A stretch of 64,000 nucleotides of DNA from an uncultured Porphyromonadaceae bacterium (GTDB taxonomy: Bacteria > Bacteroidota > Bacteroidia > Bacteroidales > Muribaculaceae): assembly GCA_947178215.1 (NCBI GenBank), contig CAMWXJ010000009.1, positions 39,065-103,064 on the forward strand, given 5' to 3'. Shown piece after piece: positions 35,146 to 43,566 of this stretch (position 1 is the first letter of the stretch; the number at the start of each line of letters is the position of its first letter). Both the position numbers and the translations under genes were made by a program. Under the pieces are notes generated by a model. That model was not told where the DNA came from, made no database searches, and worked only from the letters and a program-made list of their open reading frames with translations.

Positions 35146-36380
35146 TGATTGAGACATACCGCCACACGCTCGGCAACGGACTGCGCGTGGTTGTCCACCC
35201 CGACAGCAACACGGTAATGGTGGCGCTCGACATAATCTACAACGTAGGTTCACGCGACGAGCGCCCCGACCGCACCGGCATGGCCCATCTCTTCGAGCAT
35301 CTGATGTTTGGAGGTTCGGCAAATGTACACGACTTCGACCGCGAGGTCGAGCGGGCCGGAGGCAGCAACAACGCCTGGACCTCTACCGATTTCACCAACT
35401 TCTATACAGTGGTTCCGGCCGTCAACGCCGAGACCGCTTTTTGGGTTGAGAGCGACCGTATGCTCGCTCCGAAACTTACCGGCCACCCGCTTGAAATACA
35501 GCGTCAGGTAGTAGTCGAAGAATTCAAGCAGGTGTGTCTCAACACTCCTTACGGCGACCTGATGCATCACCTCAGGCCGCTTGTCTACACCACCCATCCC
35601 TACCGATGGCCCACTCTCGGCATTACGCCCGACCATGTGGCCGGCGCCACGGAATCCGACGTAACATCTTTTTTCAACGCTCACTACTCCCCCGGCAACG
35701 CCGTGCTTGTAGTGTCGGGCAACATTGAGCCCGACAAGGCGTTCGCTCTCGCCGAGCATTGGTTCGGCGACATACCGGCACGCGCTACGACTCCGCGCAA
35801 TCATCCCGCCGAACCGCCCCAGACGGAGGCTCGCCGAACCGAGGTTAGAGACAAGGTGCCTAACACGCTCATTCAGATAGCGTTTCCCATGGCGGCCTAC
35901 GGCCGGCCGGGATATGTGGAAGCCGATATTATCACCGACATACTCGCCAACGGACAGGCTTCGCGGCTTATGCGCGACGTAGTGGCCAAAGGCGATGTCA
36001 TAACCCGCGCCGACACATCAATAACCGGCAGTGACGAGGCGGGGATGTTGCTCGTGTCGGCCTATCTCAACGACAACAGCCCGGCCGCTACGGAGCGTGC
36101 CGAGCGCCTGATACGCCAACAGCTCGACCGCCTTATCGACACCGAGGTAGGGGCCGACGAACTTGGACGCTGCACGGCCCGCTTCGCCTCTACTATAGCT
36201 TTCGGCCAGATGAGCTATCTTGGATGCGCCACCGAACTCGCACAGGCCGAGATGCAGGGCGAGGACATCAACACCCGGGTTGACCGCTACCGCTCCGTGA
36301 CACCGGCAATGGTGCGCACCACCGCCGCCACGCTGCTCCGCCACGAATGTTCCAACACTGTGATATATCGCCCCGCCTGA
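35145..36380 (+). CDS. M16 family zinc peptidase (insulinase-like)
   Basis: 411 residues, one two-domain M16B unit. The inverted zinc motif is HLFEHLMFGG (His-x-x-Glu-His) near residue 46, with the downstream glutamate expected in the QVVVEEFKQV segment. A C-terminal M16 domain contains VGADELGRCTARFAS. No signal peptide is seen (MIETYRHTLGNGLRVVV), so it is probably cytoplasmic although its neighbour is secreted. M16B enzymes often work as pairs of active and inactive chains; no inactive partner is next to it. trmN follows after 6 bases. Confidence 0.9.
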   Translation: MIETYRHTLGNGLRVVVHPDSNTVMVALDIIYNVGSRDERPDRTGMAHLFEHLMFGGSANVHDFDREVERAGGSNNAWTSTDFTNFYTVVPAVNAETAFWVESDRMLAPKLTGHPLEIQRQVVVEEFKQVCLNTPYGDLMHHLRPLVYTTHPYRWPTLGITPDHVAGATESDVTSFFNAHYSPGNAVLVVSGNIEPDKAFALAEHWFGDIPARATTPRNHPAEPPQTEARRTEVRDKVPNTLIQIAFPMAAYGRPGYVEADIITDILANGQASRLMRDVVAKGDVITRADTSITGSDEAGMLLVSAYLNDNSPAATERAERLIRQQLDRLIDTEVGADELGRCTARFASTIAFGQMSYLGCATELAQAEMQGEDINTRVDRYRSVTPAMVRTTAATLLRHECSNTVIYRPA

Positions 36381-36386
36381 CCCGCC

Positions 36387-37142
36387 ATGGCTAAAAACCG
36401 GCAGCGCAGCCACACCACCTTCCGCTTCAAGCGATTCGAGATAAGCAATTCAAGGTCGGCCCAGCGAGTTGGCACCGACGGCGTCATCACCGGAGCCGCC
36501 GCACCGGTCGACAGCGAGTCGCCCGTAGAAATCTGGGACGCAGGCGCCGGCACCGGCCTGATAGCACTGATGATAGCGCAACGCAACCCCCTGGCGCATG
36601 TCACCGCCATAGAGATTGACCCGGAGGCCGCCTCTGAATGCCGCGCAAATGTCGCCGCCTCCCCGTGGCCCGACCGCGTCGCCGTGGTGTGTGACGACAT
36701 TGGAGTCATCGCACCTTCTCTCCCCAGGCCCGACATCATCGTGTCAAACCCGCCATTCTTTGCATCCGGCGACAGCGGGACACCCGACGCACGCCGTGCC
36801 CTTGCCCGCCACGACGGCACGCTCGGACCGCTGACACTTATCAGCCTCGCAGCCCGCTCTCTGAGTCCGGGCGGCCGACTAACGTTTATCGCCCCGTACG
36901 ACCGCAACGACAGCATAATGTTTCACGCGTCGTTCGAACGCATGCAGCCGGTCGCCACGCTTGACATAGCCTCACGCGAAAACCGCGAGCCTATACGCCG
37001 GTTGTGGACCATGATGCGGCGCAACGACGCAGCCATGCGTCCGTGTATGTCAGGACGCCTCGATATACATCCCTCGGCCACCCCCGCCACCTATACCGAA
37101 GCCTACCGAAAGCTCACAGGCGATTTTTATCTCGACTTCTGA
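36387..37142 (+). CDS. tRNA1(Val) adenine-37 N6-methyltransferase TrmN6-like
   Basis: 251 residues, a class I SAM methyltransferase. Seen: SAM-binding WDAGAGTGLIALMIAQRN near residue 45, VTAIEIDPEA, and the N6-adenine motif VSNPPFF near 128. An N-terminal FRFKRFEISNSRSAQRVGTDGV is typical of the YfiC/TrmN6 family that methylates A37 of tRNA1(Val). The C-terminal YTEAYRKLTGDFYLDF also matches. It is last in the operon. Confidence 0.88.
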   Translation: MAKNRQRSHTTFRFKRFEISNSRSAQRVGTDGVITGAAAPVDSESPVEIWDAGAGTGLIALMIAQRNPLAHVTAIEIDPEAASECRANVAASPWPDRVAVVCDDIGVIAPSLPRPDIIVSNPPFFASGDSGTPDARRALARHDGTLGPLTLISLAARSLSPGGRLTFIAPYDRNDSIMFHASFERMQPVATLDIASRENREPIRRLWTMMRRNDAAMRPCMSGRLDIHPSATPATYTEAYRKLTGDFYLDF

Positions 37143-37189
37143 TTAACACCTTTTAACGCCCCACAGGCTCGCACTCTCCTCATTATACC

Positions 37190-37197
37190 TAAATTTG
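37190..37197 (+). promoter_or_regulatory. -7 box of the fucose operon
   Basis: TAAATTTG, exact consensus, 38 bases before the fucI ATG. The -33 region (around CTCGCACTC) lacks TTG, so an activator may be needed. No fucose regulator gene lies inside this window. Confidence 0.5.
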
Positions 37198-37235
37198 TAG
37201 AGCAAATCGAAATATCTCAACAAATCAACATAACC

Positions 37236-39014
37236 ATGAAGAAATATCCCAAAATCGGTATTCGCCCTACCATTGACGGACGTCAGGGCGGCGTACGCGA
37301 AAGTCTTGAAGAAAAGACCATGAATCTCGCCAAGGCTGTCGCCGACCTTATCAGCTCCAACCTCCGTAACGGTGACGGCTCACCCGTGGAATGCGTCATT
37401 GCCGACACCACCATAGGCCGTGTGGCCGAAGCTGCCGCATGCGCCGAGAAATTTGAGCGCGAGGGCGTGGGCTCGTCAATTACAGTCACCTCCTGCTGGT
37501 GCTACGGCTCCGAAACCATGGATATGGCTCCCTACCCCAAGGCTGTGTGGGGCTTCAACGGAACAGAGCGTCCCGGCGCCGTGTATCTCGCTGCCGTGCT
37601 CGCCGCACACTCGCAAAAGGGTCTGCCCGCTTTCGGCATCTACGGCCATGACGTGCAGGACCTCGACGACAACACCATACCCGCAGACTGCGCCGAAAAA
37701 ATTCTGCTCTTCGCGCGCGCCGCACAGGCTGTGGCAACAATGCGCGGCAAGAGCTATCTCTCGATGGGCTCGGTGTGCATGGGCATCGCCGGCTCTATCG
37801 TCAATCCCGACTTCTTCGAAGATTATCTCGGCATGCGCTGCGAGTCGGTCGACCTCACCGAAATCATCCGCCGCATTGAGCTCGGCATCTACGACCATGC
37901 CGAATACGAGAAAGCCATGGCGTGGACCGAGAAATATATCAAGCCTCAGGAAAAGGCCGACAGAAACCGTCCCGAAAATGCCAAGACCCGCGAAGAGCTC
38001 GACCGCGACTGGGAGTTCACCGTCAAGATGAGCATCATCATGCGCGACCTCATGCAAGGCAACCCCAAGCTGCTCGAAATGGGCTTCAAGGAGGAATCGC
38101 TCGGCCACAACGCCATTGCCGCCGGCTTCCAGGGTCAGCGCCAGTGGACCGACTTCTACCCCAACGGCGACTTCCCCGAGTCGCTCATGAACTCCACCTT
38201 TGACTGGAACGGCATCCGCGAAGCATTCGTGCTCGCCACTGAGAACGACGCTTGCAACGGCGTGGCTATGCTCTTCGGCAACCTCCTCACCCACCGCGGC
38301 CAGCAGTTCTCCGATGTCCGCACCTATTGGAGCCCCGAAGCTGTGAAGCGCGTGACCGGTAAGGAACTTACCGGCATCGCCAAGAACGGCGTGATTCACC
38401 TCATCAACTCCGGCGCCACCACTGTCGACTCGACCGGTGCCTCGACAAATGCCAACGGTGAGCCCGAGATGAAGCAGCCGTGGGATGTCACCGAAGCCGA
38501 CGTAGAGGCCATGCTCAAAGCCACACACTGGTGTCCCGCCAACCGCGACTACTTCCGTGGAGGCGGCTTCTCGGCCAACTTCCTCTCCAAGGGCGGCATG
38601 CCCGTGACTATGAGTCGTCTTAACTTTGTCAAAGGCCTCGGCCCGGTGCTCCAGATAGCCGAGGGCTGGACAGCCGAACTCGACCCCGAAGTACACCACA
38701 TCCTCGACGAGCGTACCGATCCCACCTGGCCCACCACCTGGTTTGTGCCGCGCCTCATCCCCGAATGCGACGCCTTCAAGGACGTCTACTCGGTAATGAA
38801 CAATTGGGGCGCCAACCATGGCGCGCTCAGCTACGGCCACATAGGCAAGGACCTCATCACCCTTGCCTCGATGCTCCGCATTCCCGTGTGCATGCACAAT
38901 GTGCCCGAGGAGCAGATTTTCCGCCCCTCGACATGGAATGCCTTCGGCATGGACAAGGAGGGCGCCGACTTCCGCGCCTGCAAGAACTTCGGCCCGCTAT
39001 ACAAAAAAATCTGA
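37236..39014 (+). CDS. fucI: L-fucose isomerase FucI
   Basis: 592 residues, the normal length. FucI interconverts L-fucose and L-fuculose, using Mn. Recognisable strings: [20 protein letters not shown], the active-site region [39 protein letters not shown] and [20 protein letters not shown]. It is the first gene of the fucI-fucA-kinase-fucP operon, so the cell can use mucin-derived fucose. Codon use is strongly biased to C in third positions, suggesting high expression; this also produces a 473-codon antisense open frame that is not a gene. Confidence 0.98.
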   Translation: MKKYPKIGIRPTIDGRQGGVRESLEEKTMNLAKAVADLISSNLRNGDGSPVECVIADTTIGRVAEAAACAEKFEREGVGSSITVTSCWCYGSETMDMAPYPKAVWGFNGTERPGAVYLAAVLAAHSQKGLPAFGIYGHDVQDLDDNTIPADCAEKILLFARAAQAVATMRGKSYLSMGSVCMGIAGSIVNPDFFEDYLGMRCESVDLTEIIRRIELGIYDHAEYEKAMAWTEKYIKPQEKADRNRPENAKTREELDRDWEFTVKMSIIMRDLMQGNPKLLEMGFKEESLGHNAIAAGFQGQRQWTDFYPNGDFPESLMNSTFDWNGIREAFVLATENDACNGVAMLFGNLLTHRGQQFSDVRTYWSPEAVKRVTGKELTGIAKNGVIHLINSGATTVDSTGASTNANGEPEMKQPWDVTEADVEAMLKATHWCPANRDYFRGGGFSANFLSKGGMPVTMSRLNFVKGLGPVLQIAEGWTAELDPEVHHILDERTDPTWPTTWFVPRLIPECDAFKDVYSVMNNWGANHGALSYGHIGKDLITLASMLRIPVCMHNVPEEQIFRPSTWNAFGMDKEGADFRACKNFGPLYKKI

Positions 39015-39031
39015 CATGATTCAATAACTCC

Positions 39032-39076
39032 GCATGCCTACGGGTGACTCTCATCTCAGAACGCCCGTAGGCGTGC
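39032..39076 (+). repeat. Hairpin between fucI and fucA
   Basis: GCATGCCTACGGG (39032-39044) pairs with CCCGTAGGCGTGC (39064-39076) over 13 positions with one G-T wobble; TTCTATATAA follows. It sits inside the operon and could lower readthrough or protect the fucI message. Confidence 0.7.
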
Positions 39077-39101
39077 TTCTATATAAAACTCCTTATTTCT
39101 A

Positions 39102-39734
39102 ATGGCTACAAACGAACAGATTCAAGAATTTATAAACTGGGCCCACAGAGTAGGCGCAGAACAGCTCAGCCTATGCTCAAGCGGCAACATCTCATGGCGT
39201 GTTTCCGACGACGAAGTACTCGTATCGGCTACCGGCTCATGGCTCAGCGACCTCCGCAAGGAGGACGTATCAGTGTGCCGCCTCAGCGACGAAGCCGTGC
39301 TCAACGGCGTCAAGCCCTCGCGTGAGGCACACTTCCACCTCGGCATCTTCCGCAAGCGCCCGGAAGTAAAAGTCGTGCTTCACTTTCAGTCGACCTACGC
39401 CACAACTATCGCCTGCATGAAGAACCGTCCCGAAAGCATCAACGTTACAGCCGAGATACCTATCTACGTTGGCGAGGATGTTCCCGTGGTGCCCTACCTC
39501 ATGCCGGGCTCCAAAGAACTTGCCGCGGCTGTAATCGAGGCTATGACCGACCACGACAGCTGCTTCCTCGCCAACCACGGCGAAGTGGTTGCCGGCACGT
39601 CGCTCGCCGACGCTTTCCAGAAAGCCGTGTTCTTCGAGATGGGATGCCGCTTCGCCGTGCTTGCACAGAACAACTGTCAGGTTCTCTCGCCCGAAGCCCT
39701 CGACGCTATCCGCGTATTCACCGGCAAACACTGA
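39102..39734 (+). CDS. fucA: L-fuculose-1-phosphate aldolase FucA (class II aldolase)
   Basis: 210 residues of the zinc class II aldolase/adducin family. Seen: SLCSSGNISWRV, VSATGSWLSDL, the zinc ligand region EAHFHLGIF and VVLHFQSTYATTIACM, and the C-terminal FLANHGEVVAGT histidine. It splits fuculose-1-phosphate into dihydroxyacetone phosphate and L-lactaldehyde. The position between fucI and the kinase supports fucose over other class II aldolase substrates. Confidence 0.93.
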   Translation: MATNEQIQEFINWAHRVGAEQLSLCSSGNISWRVSDDEVLVSATGSWLSDLRKEDVSVCRLSDEAVLNGVKPSREAHFHLGIFRKRPEVKVVLHFQSTYATTIACMKNRPESINVTAEIPIYVGEDVPVVPYLMPGSKELAAAVIEAMTDHDSCFLANHGEVVAGTSLADAFQKAVFFEMGCRFAVLAQNNCQVLSPEALDAIRVFTGKH

Positions 39735-39741
39735 GCCGCCT

Positions 39742-41121
39742 ATGTCAGAAACACGAAACGCCTGCCTCGCCGTTGATTTCGGCGCGGGCAGCGGTCGCGT
39801 CATAGCCGGTGAGCAGCTTCCCGGCGGCGAGCTCCGTCTTACCGAAGTTCACCGCTTCGGCAACCGTCAGGTGCGTCTCGGCGACTCGCTTTACTGGGAT
39901 TTTCCGGCGCTCTTCGCCGAGATGACCGAGGGTATCGCCAAGGCTGCGGCGCAGGGGTTCCATATCCTATCGGTGGGCATCGACACATGGGGAGTAGACT
40001 TCGGTCTGCTCACACGCGGCGGCCGGCTGCTCTCCAATCCTCTCTGCTACCGCGACAGCCACACAGCCGGATTGCCCGAACAGTTGTGGTCCGACAGCGA
40101 CGAGGTGCTCGCACACTTTGCCGAATGCGGCATATACCCCATAGCTATCAACTCGCTCTATCAGCTCGTGGCCCTCAAAGAGCGCGAGCCGGAGATGCTT
40201 GACTGCGCCGACACGCTACTGTTCATGCCCGACCTCTTCGCATATTTCCTCACGGGCGAGAAATCGTGTGAACGCACCATTGCCTCCACGTCCGAGCTGC
40301 TGCTCGCCGACCGTCCGGAATGGAACCGCGGGCTTATCGCGCGTCTCGGACTACCGGAGCGCATTTTCGGCAAGATTGTTGAGCCCGGCACCGTCAAAGG
40401 ATATATCCTGCCCGACGTGGCCTCACGGCTCGGCATCGACTACGAGGTACCAGTCATAGCGGCCGGCGGCCACGATACCGCATGCGCCGTCTACGCCTCG
40501 CGTCTGCAATCCGACGGAGCGCGCCAGGCGTTCATCAGCTCCGGCACATGGAGTCTCTTCGGCATGGAGATACCGCAGCCTGTATGCACCCCTGCTGCCT
40601 ACGACAGCGCCTACACCAACGAAGGAGCCGTAGGCGGCACAATCCGCATCCTCCAGAACATACCCGGTATGTGGATTCTCCAGCAGCTTGTGGCCAAATG
40701 GACCGCACAAGGCACATTCGAGGGCTACGACAAGCTAATCGCCGAGGCCGAAGCAGAATCTATCGACTCGCTTATCGACGTTGACGACCCCGCTTTCGTG
40801 GCTCCGGCCGACATGAGCGCAGCAATCGACGACTACTGCCGAAACCACAGTCTGGCCGTTCCCGCCACACCCGCCGAGTACGCTCGCGTGGCTATACGCA
40901 GCCTCGCCCGACGCTACGGCAGAGCCATAGACGGACTCAACGCAATACTCCCCGCCGACGAGCGCCCCACACGCATCAACATAGTAGGCGGAGGCAGCCG
41001 CAATGCTTTCCTAAACCGTCTTACTGCCGAAGCCACAGGGCTTGAAGTGTTGGCCGGTCCCGTTGAAGCGACTGCCATAGGCAGCATCGCGCTCCAATTC
41101 CGCACTCTTGGCCTTGCCTGA
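39742..41121 (+). CDS. L-fuculokinase of the rhamnulokinase (RhaB) family
   Basis: 459 residues from the ATG at 39742, 7 bases after fucA. It is a FGGY/RhaB-type sugar kinase: phosphate-1 loop AVDFGAGSGRVIAG near residue 9, SVGIDTWGVDFGLL, the ATP-site strings SSGTWSLFGME and NIVGGGSRNAFLNRLTAEATG. By sequence it looks like rhamnulokinase rather than the canonical E. coli FucK, but the operon context makes L-fuculose the likely substrate; activity on rhamnulose is also possible. It is cytoplasmic. Confidence 0.88.
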   Translation: MSETRNACLAVDFGAGSGRVIAGEQLPGGELRLTEVHRFGNRQVRLGDSLYWDFPALFAEMTEGIAKAAAQGFHILSVGIDTWGVDFGLLTRGGRLLSNPLCYRDSHTAGLPEQLWSDSDEVLAHFAECGIYPIAINSLYQLVALKEREPEMLDCADTLLFMPDLFAYFLTGEKSCERTIASTSELLLADRPEWNRGLIARLGLPERIFGKIVEPGTVKGYILPDVASRLGIDYEVPVIAAGGHDTACAVYASRLQSDGARQAFISSGTWSLFGMEIPQPVCTPAAYDSAYTNEGAVGGTIRILQNIPGMWILQQLVAKWTAQGTFEGYDKLIAEAEAESIDSLIDVDDPAFVAPADMSAAIDDYCRNHSLAVPATPAEYARVAIRSLARRYGRAIDGLNAILPADERPTRINIVGGGSRNAFLNRLTAEATGLEVLAGPVEATAIGSIALQFRTLGLA

Positions 41122-41164
41122 GCCCCGACTTTTTCCTTCCTTAAATTCAGAAATCATATAACAC

Positions 41165-42502
41165 ATGAAAAACAATCGGAAGGACACATCCGTGTCGCCG
41201 CAAAAAGGCTCGTTGCTCACGGCCAACGGCGTAAACTACATCGTGCCCTTCATCCTCATCACAAGCTGTTTCGCTCTGTGGGGATTTGCCAACGACATCA
41301 CCAACCCCATGGTGAAAGCGTTTTCAAAAATCTTCCGCATGAGCGTCACCGACGGCACCCTGATTCAGGTAGCCTTCTACGGGGGCTACTTCGTTATGGC
41401 GTTTCCCGCCGCCATGTTCATCCGTAAGTACTCCTACAAAGCCGGCGTGCTGCTTGGACTCGGCCTCTACGGTCTGGGCGCCATGCTGTTTTATCCGGCC
41501 ATGCTCTCGGGGTTTTACTTCCCCTTCCTTATAGCCTACTTCATCCTCACGTGCGGCCTCTCGTTTCTCGAAACGAGCTGTAATCCGTATATCCTGAGTA
41601 TGGGTCCCGAGAACACGGCCACGCGCCGCCTCAACTTCGCCCAGTGCTTCAATCCCGTCGGGTCGCTGCTCGGCATGTATGTGGCCATGAACTTCATCCA
41701 GAACATGCTCAACCCGATGGACACCGCCCAGCGCGCCACCCTGTCGGAGGCCGAGTTCGTCGCCGTTCGCGACGCCGACCTTTGGGTGCTTGTGAAGCCT
41801 TATCTCGCAATAGGCGCCGTGGTTATCCTCATGATGGTGCTCATTGCCGCCGTAAAGATGCCCCATAACGGCGACAAGCAGTTCGGCGGCTCGTTCATCA
41901 CCACAATCAAGCGCATATTCTCGCGCCGCGTATACCGCGAGGGCGTCTTTGCTCAGTTCTTCTATGTAGGCGCGCAGATAATGTGCTGGACGTTCATAAT
42001 CCAGTACGGCACACGCATCTTCATGGAACAGGGCTGTGCCGAGAAGACTGCTGAAGTAATGTCGCAGAAGTACAACATCATCGCTATGGTGCTTTTCTGC
42101 ACAAGCCGTTTCATCTGCACATGGCTCCTGAAATACTTCCGTCCAGGCGTGCTGCTCTGCACCCTCGCCATTATGGCAGGCGTACTTACCGTGGGGGTCA
42201 TATCCTTCCGCGACATCACCGGCCTCTACTGCCTTGTAGGCGTTTCGGCCTGCATGTCGCTTATGTTCCCCACCATTTACGGCATTGCCCTTGAAGGCAT
42301 GGGCGAGGATGCCAAATTCGGTGCCGCGGGCCTCATAATGGCTATCCTCGGCGGCTCCGTGCTGCCTCCTATCCAGGCATCAATCATCGACTGCGGCACA
42401 ATCGCCTCCTTCCCGGCCGTCAACCTGTCGTTTGTCCTTCCGCTCATCTGCTTCGTGGTGGTAGGCATCTACGGCTACCGCACCCACCGTCTGCGCTCAT
42501 AA
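41165..42502 (+). CDS. fucP: L-fucose:H+ symporter FucP
   Basis: 445 residues of the FHS branch of the major facilitator superfamily, with about 12 hydrophobic segments. Signature strings: FALWGFANDITNPMV, PAAMFIRKYSYKAGVLLGL and CGLSFLETSCNPYILSMGPEN, with conserved acidic residues (Asp in ANDITN, Glu in LETSCNPY) used for proton coupling. It imports L-fucose across the inner membrane for the enzymes encoded upstream. It is the last gene of the operon, with a good terminator. Confidence 0.95.
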   Translation: MKNNRKDTSVSPQKGSLLTANGVNYIVPFILITSCFALWGFANDITNPMVKAFSKIFRMSVTDGTLIQVAFYGGYFVMAFPAAMFIRKYSYKAGVLLGLGLYGLGAMLFYPAMLSGFYFPFLIAYFILTCGLSFLETSCNPYILSMGPENTATRRLNFAQCFNPVGSLLGMYVAMNFIQNMLNPMDTAQRATLSEAEFVAVRDADLWVLVKPYLAIGAVVILMMVLIAAVKMPHNGDKQFGGSFITTIKRIFSRRVYREGVFAQFFYVGAQIMCWTFIIQYGTRIFMEQGCAEKTAEVMSQKYNIIAMVLFCTSRFICTWLLKYFRPGVLLCTLAIMAGVLTVGVISFRDITGLYCLVGVSACMSLMFPTIYGIALEGMGEDAKFGAAGLIMAILGGSVLPPIQASIIDCGTIASFPAVNLSFVLPLICFVVVGIYGYRTHRLRS

Positions 42503-42525
42503 GCCTGAGCCTTGGCAATCAATAT

Positions 42526-42568
42526 CAGCCCCCTCGGCAATCGCGCCGCGGGGGCTGTATTTCTTTTT
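42526..42568 (+). terminator. Intrinsic terminator of the fucose operon
   Basis: CAGCCCCC (42526-42533) pairs with GGGGGCTG (42550-42557), followed by TATTTCTTTTTA. It starts 24 bases after the fucP stop. Confidence 0.88.
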
Positions 42569-42579
42569 ATCGGCTTTAT

Positions 42580-43497
42580 TCACAGCTCGAAAGTGGGCTT
42601 AGAACTTACTATGCAGCCTATGCTCTCCTTGAAATTGCACAGCCCTGTTGCGGGAATACCCTCGCTCGACGACGGCCCTATATCGAGTATGCTCTTCCCT
42701 CGACTGCTATAATACTCATACAGCCGTGCCGCCAGCAGATTCATCGCATATCGGCAGCCGTGCCGCGGCGCGTCGCCCCAATAGATAACCTGCGATACGG
42801 CGGGAGTCACGTCGTAAACTATCGCGGCGGCGGCATCCTCCACACCATTCGTGAGCACAAAGAACCGTCCTTTTACCGGGCCCCCCTTACCTGCCGTGGC
42901 GACAACCTGCCGCTCCGTCATGCGCATCGGATAGCCTTTTGCCTCATGATTGGCCGCCACAACAGCATACGCCCGCCAGGGGTCGTCGGCGACTTCCAGC
43001 AACCCGTAGCCGGTTGCCGCACCTGACGCGACGACACGGCGTGTGTAGGAATCAACCAGCGAGCCATAGCCTCCCGACGCCGCAAGAGGCAGATGATAAT
43101 TCCAGTCATCGTACAGCCGGCGCGCGCCGGAGTGATTGAGCGCAATCGCCGTCTTTGCTATCATGGAGGGGGCGTAAAGGGTCGGAGGGAGCGTCAGAAC
43201 CAAGCCGGCAAAATTGCAACGGAGCAGCCCCACGGCGTCGACAATCACATCCACACACTGCTCCTTGTTGAAATCGAAGCAGGCAAACGGGGCCGAAAAC
43301 GGCGCGCGCATCCGACCATCGGCGCCCACGCCTATTGTCAGACCGAGACGCGGTTTGCCCCCCTTTGAGAAAACGACATATCTCACCTCGGCCACTTTCA
43401 GAGCATTAAGTTCGCTGAAAGCTACCGAGTTATACACCACTACCGGACGCAAAAAAGTGCGACGGTAGGCATCGGCCGATACCACATCTGCGGTCAT
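42580..43497 (-). CDS. FemAB/GNAT-fold acyltransferase-like protein
   Basis: 305 residues. It shows two weak GNAT-like halves: an N-terminal half around RYVVFSKGGKPRLGLTIGV and LTLPPTLYAP, and a C-terminal half with RFFVLTNGVEDAAAAIVYDV, YWGDAPRHGCRYAMNLLAARLYEYY and a closing TGLCNFKESIGC that resembles the FxxxFG end of FemAB-type aminoacyl transferases. An acyl- or aminoacyl-transfer role is inferred; substrate unknown. No signal peptide. It lies 69 bases after the efflux permease gene and has its own -7 box. Confidence 0.6.
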   Translation of the reverse strand: MTADVVSADAYRRTFLRPVVVYNSVAFSELNALKVAEVRYVVFSKGGKPRLGLTIGVGADGRMRAPFSAPFACFDFNKEQCVDVIVDAVGLLRCNFAGLVLTLPPTLYAPSMIAKTAIALNHSGARRLYDDWNYHLPLAASGGYGSLVDSYTRRVVASGAATGYGLLEVADDPWRAYAVVAANHEAKGYPMRMTERQVVATAGKGGPVKGRFFVLTNGVEDAAAAIVYDVTPAVSQVIYWGDAPRHGCRYAMNLLAARLYEYYSSRGKSILDIGPSSSEGIPATGLCNFKESIGCIVSSKPTFEL

Positions 43498-43518
43498 GTA
43501 TTCGCGAAATAATCACCG

Positions 43519-43526
43519 CAAAATTA
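43519..43526 (-). promoter_or_regulatory. -7 box of the FemAB-like gene
   Basis: The minus strand reads TAATTTTG followed by C, exact consensus, 21 bases before the ATG, so this gene need not depend on the efflux operon upstream. Confidence 0.55.
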
Positions 43527-43566
43527 ATAAAAAAACGCCTGACATCCCCCGCCTCCACCCATTATC

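Noticed and set aside
37476..38897. A 473-codon open frame antisense to fucI
   Set aside because: It mirrors the third-position bias of fucI, has no promoter or family resemblance, and fucI is certain.
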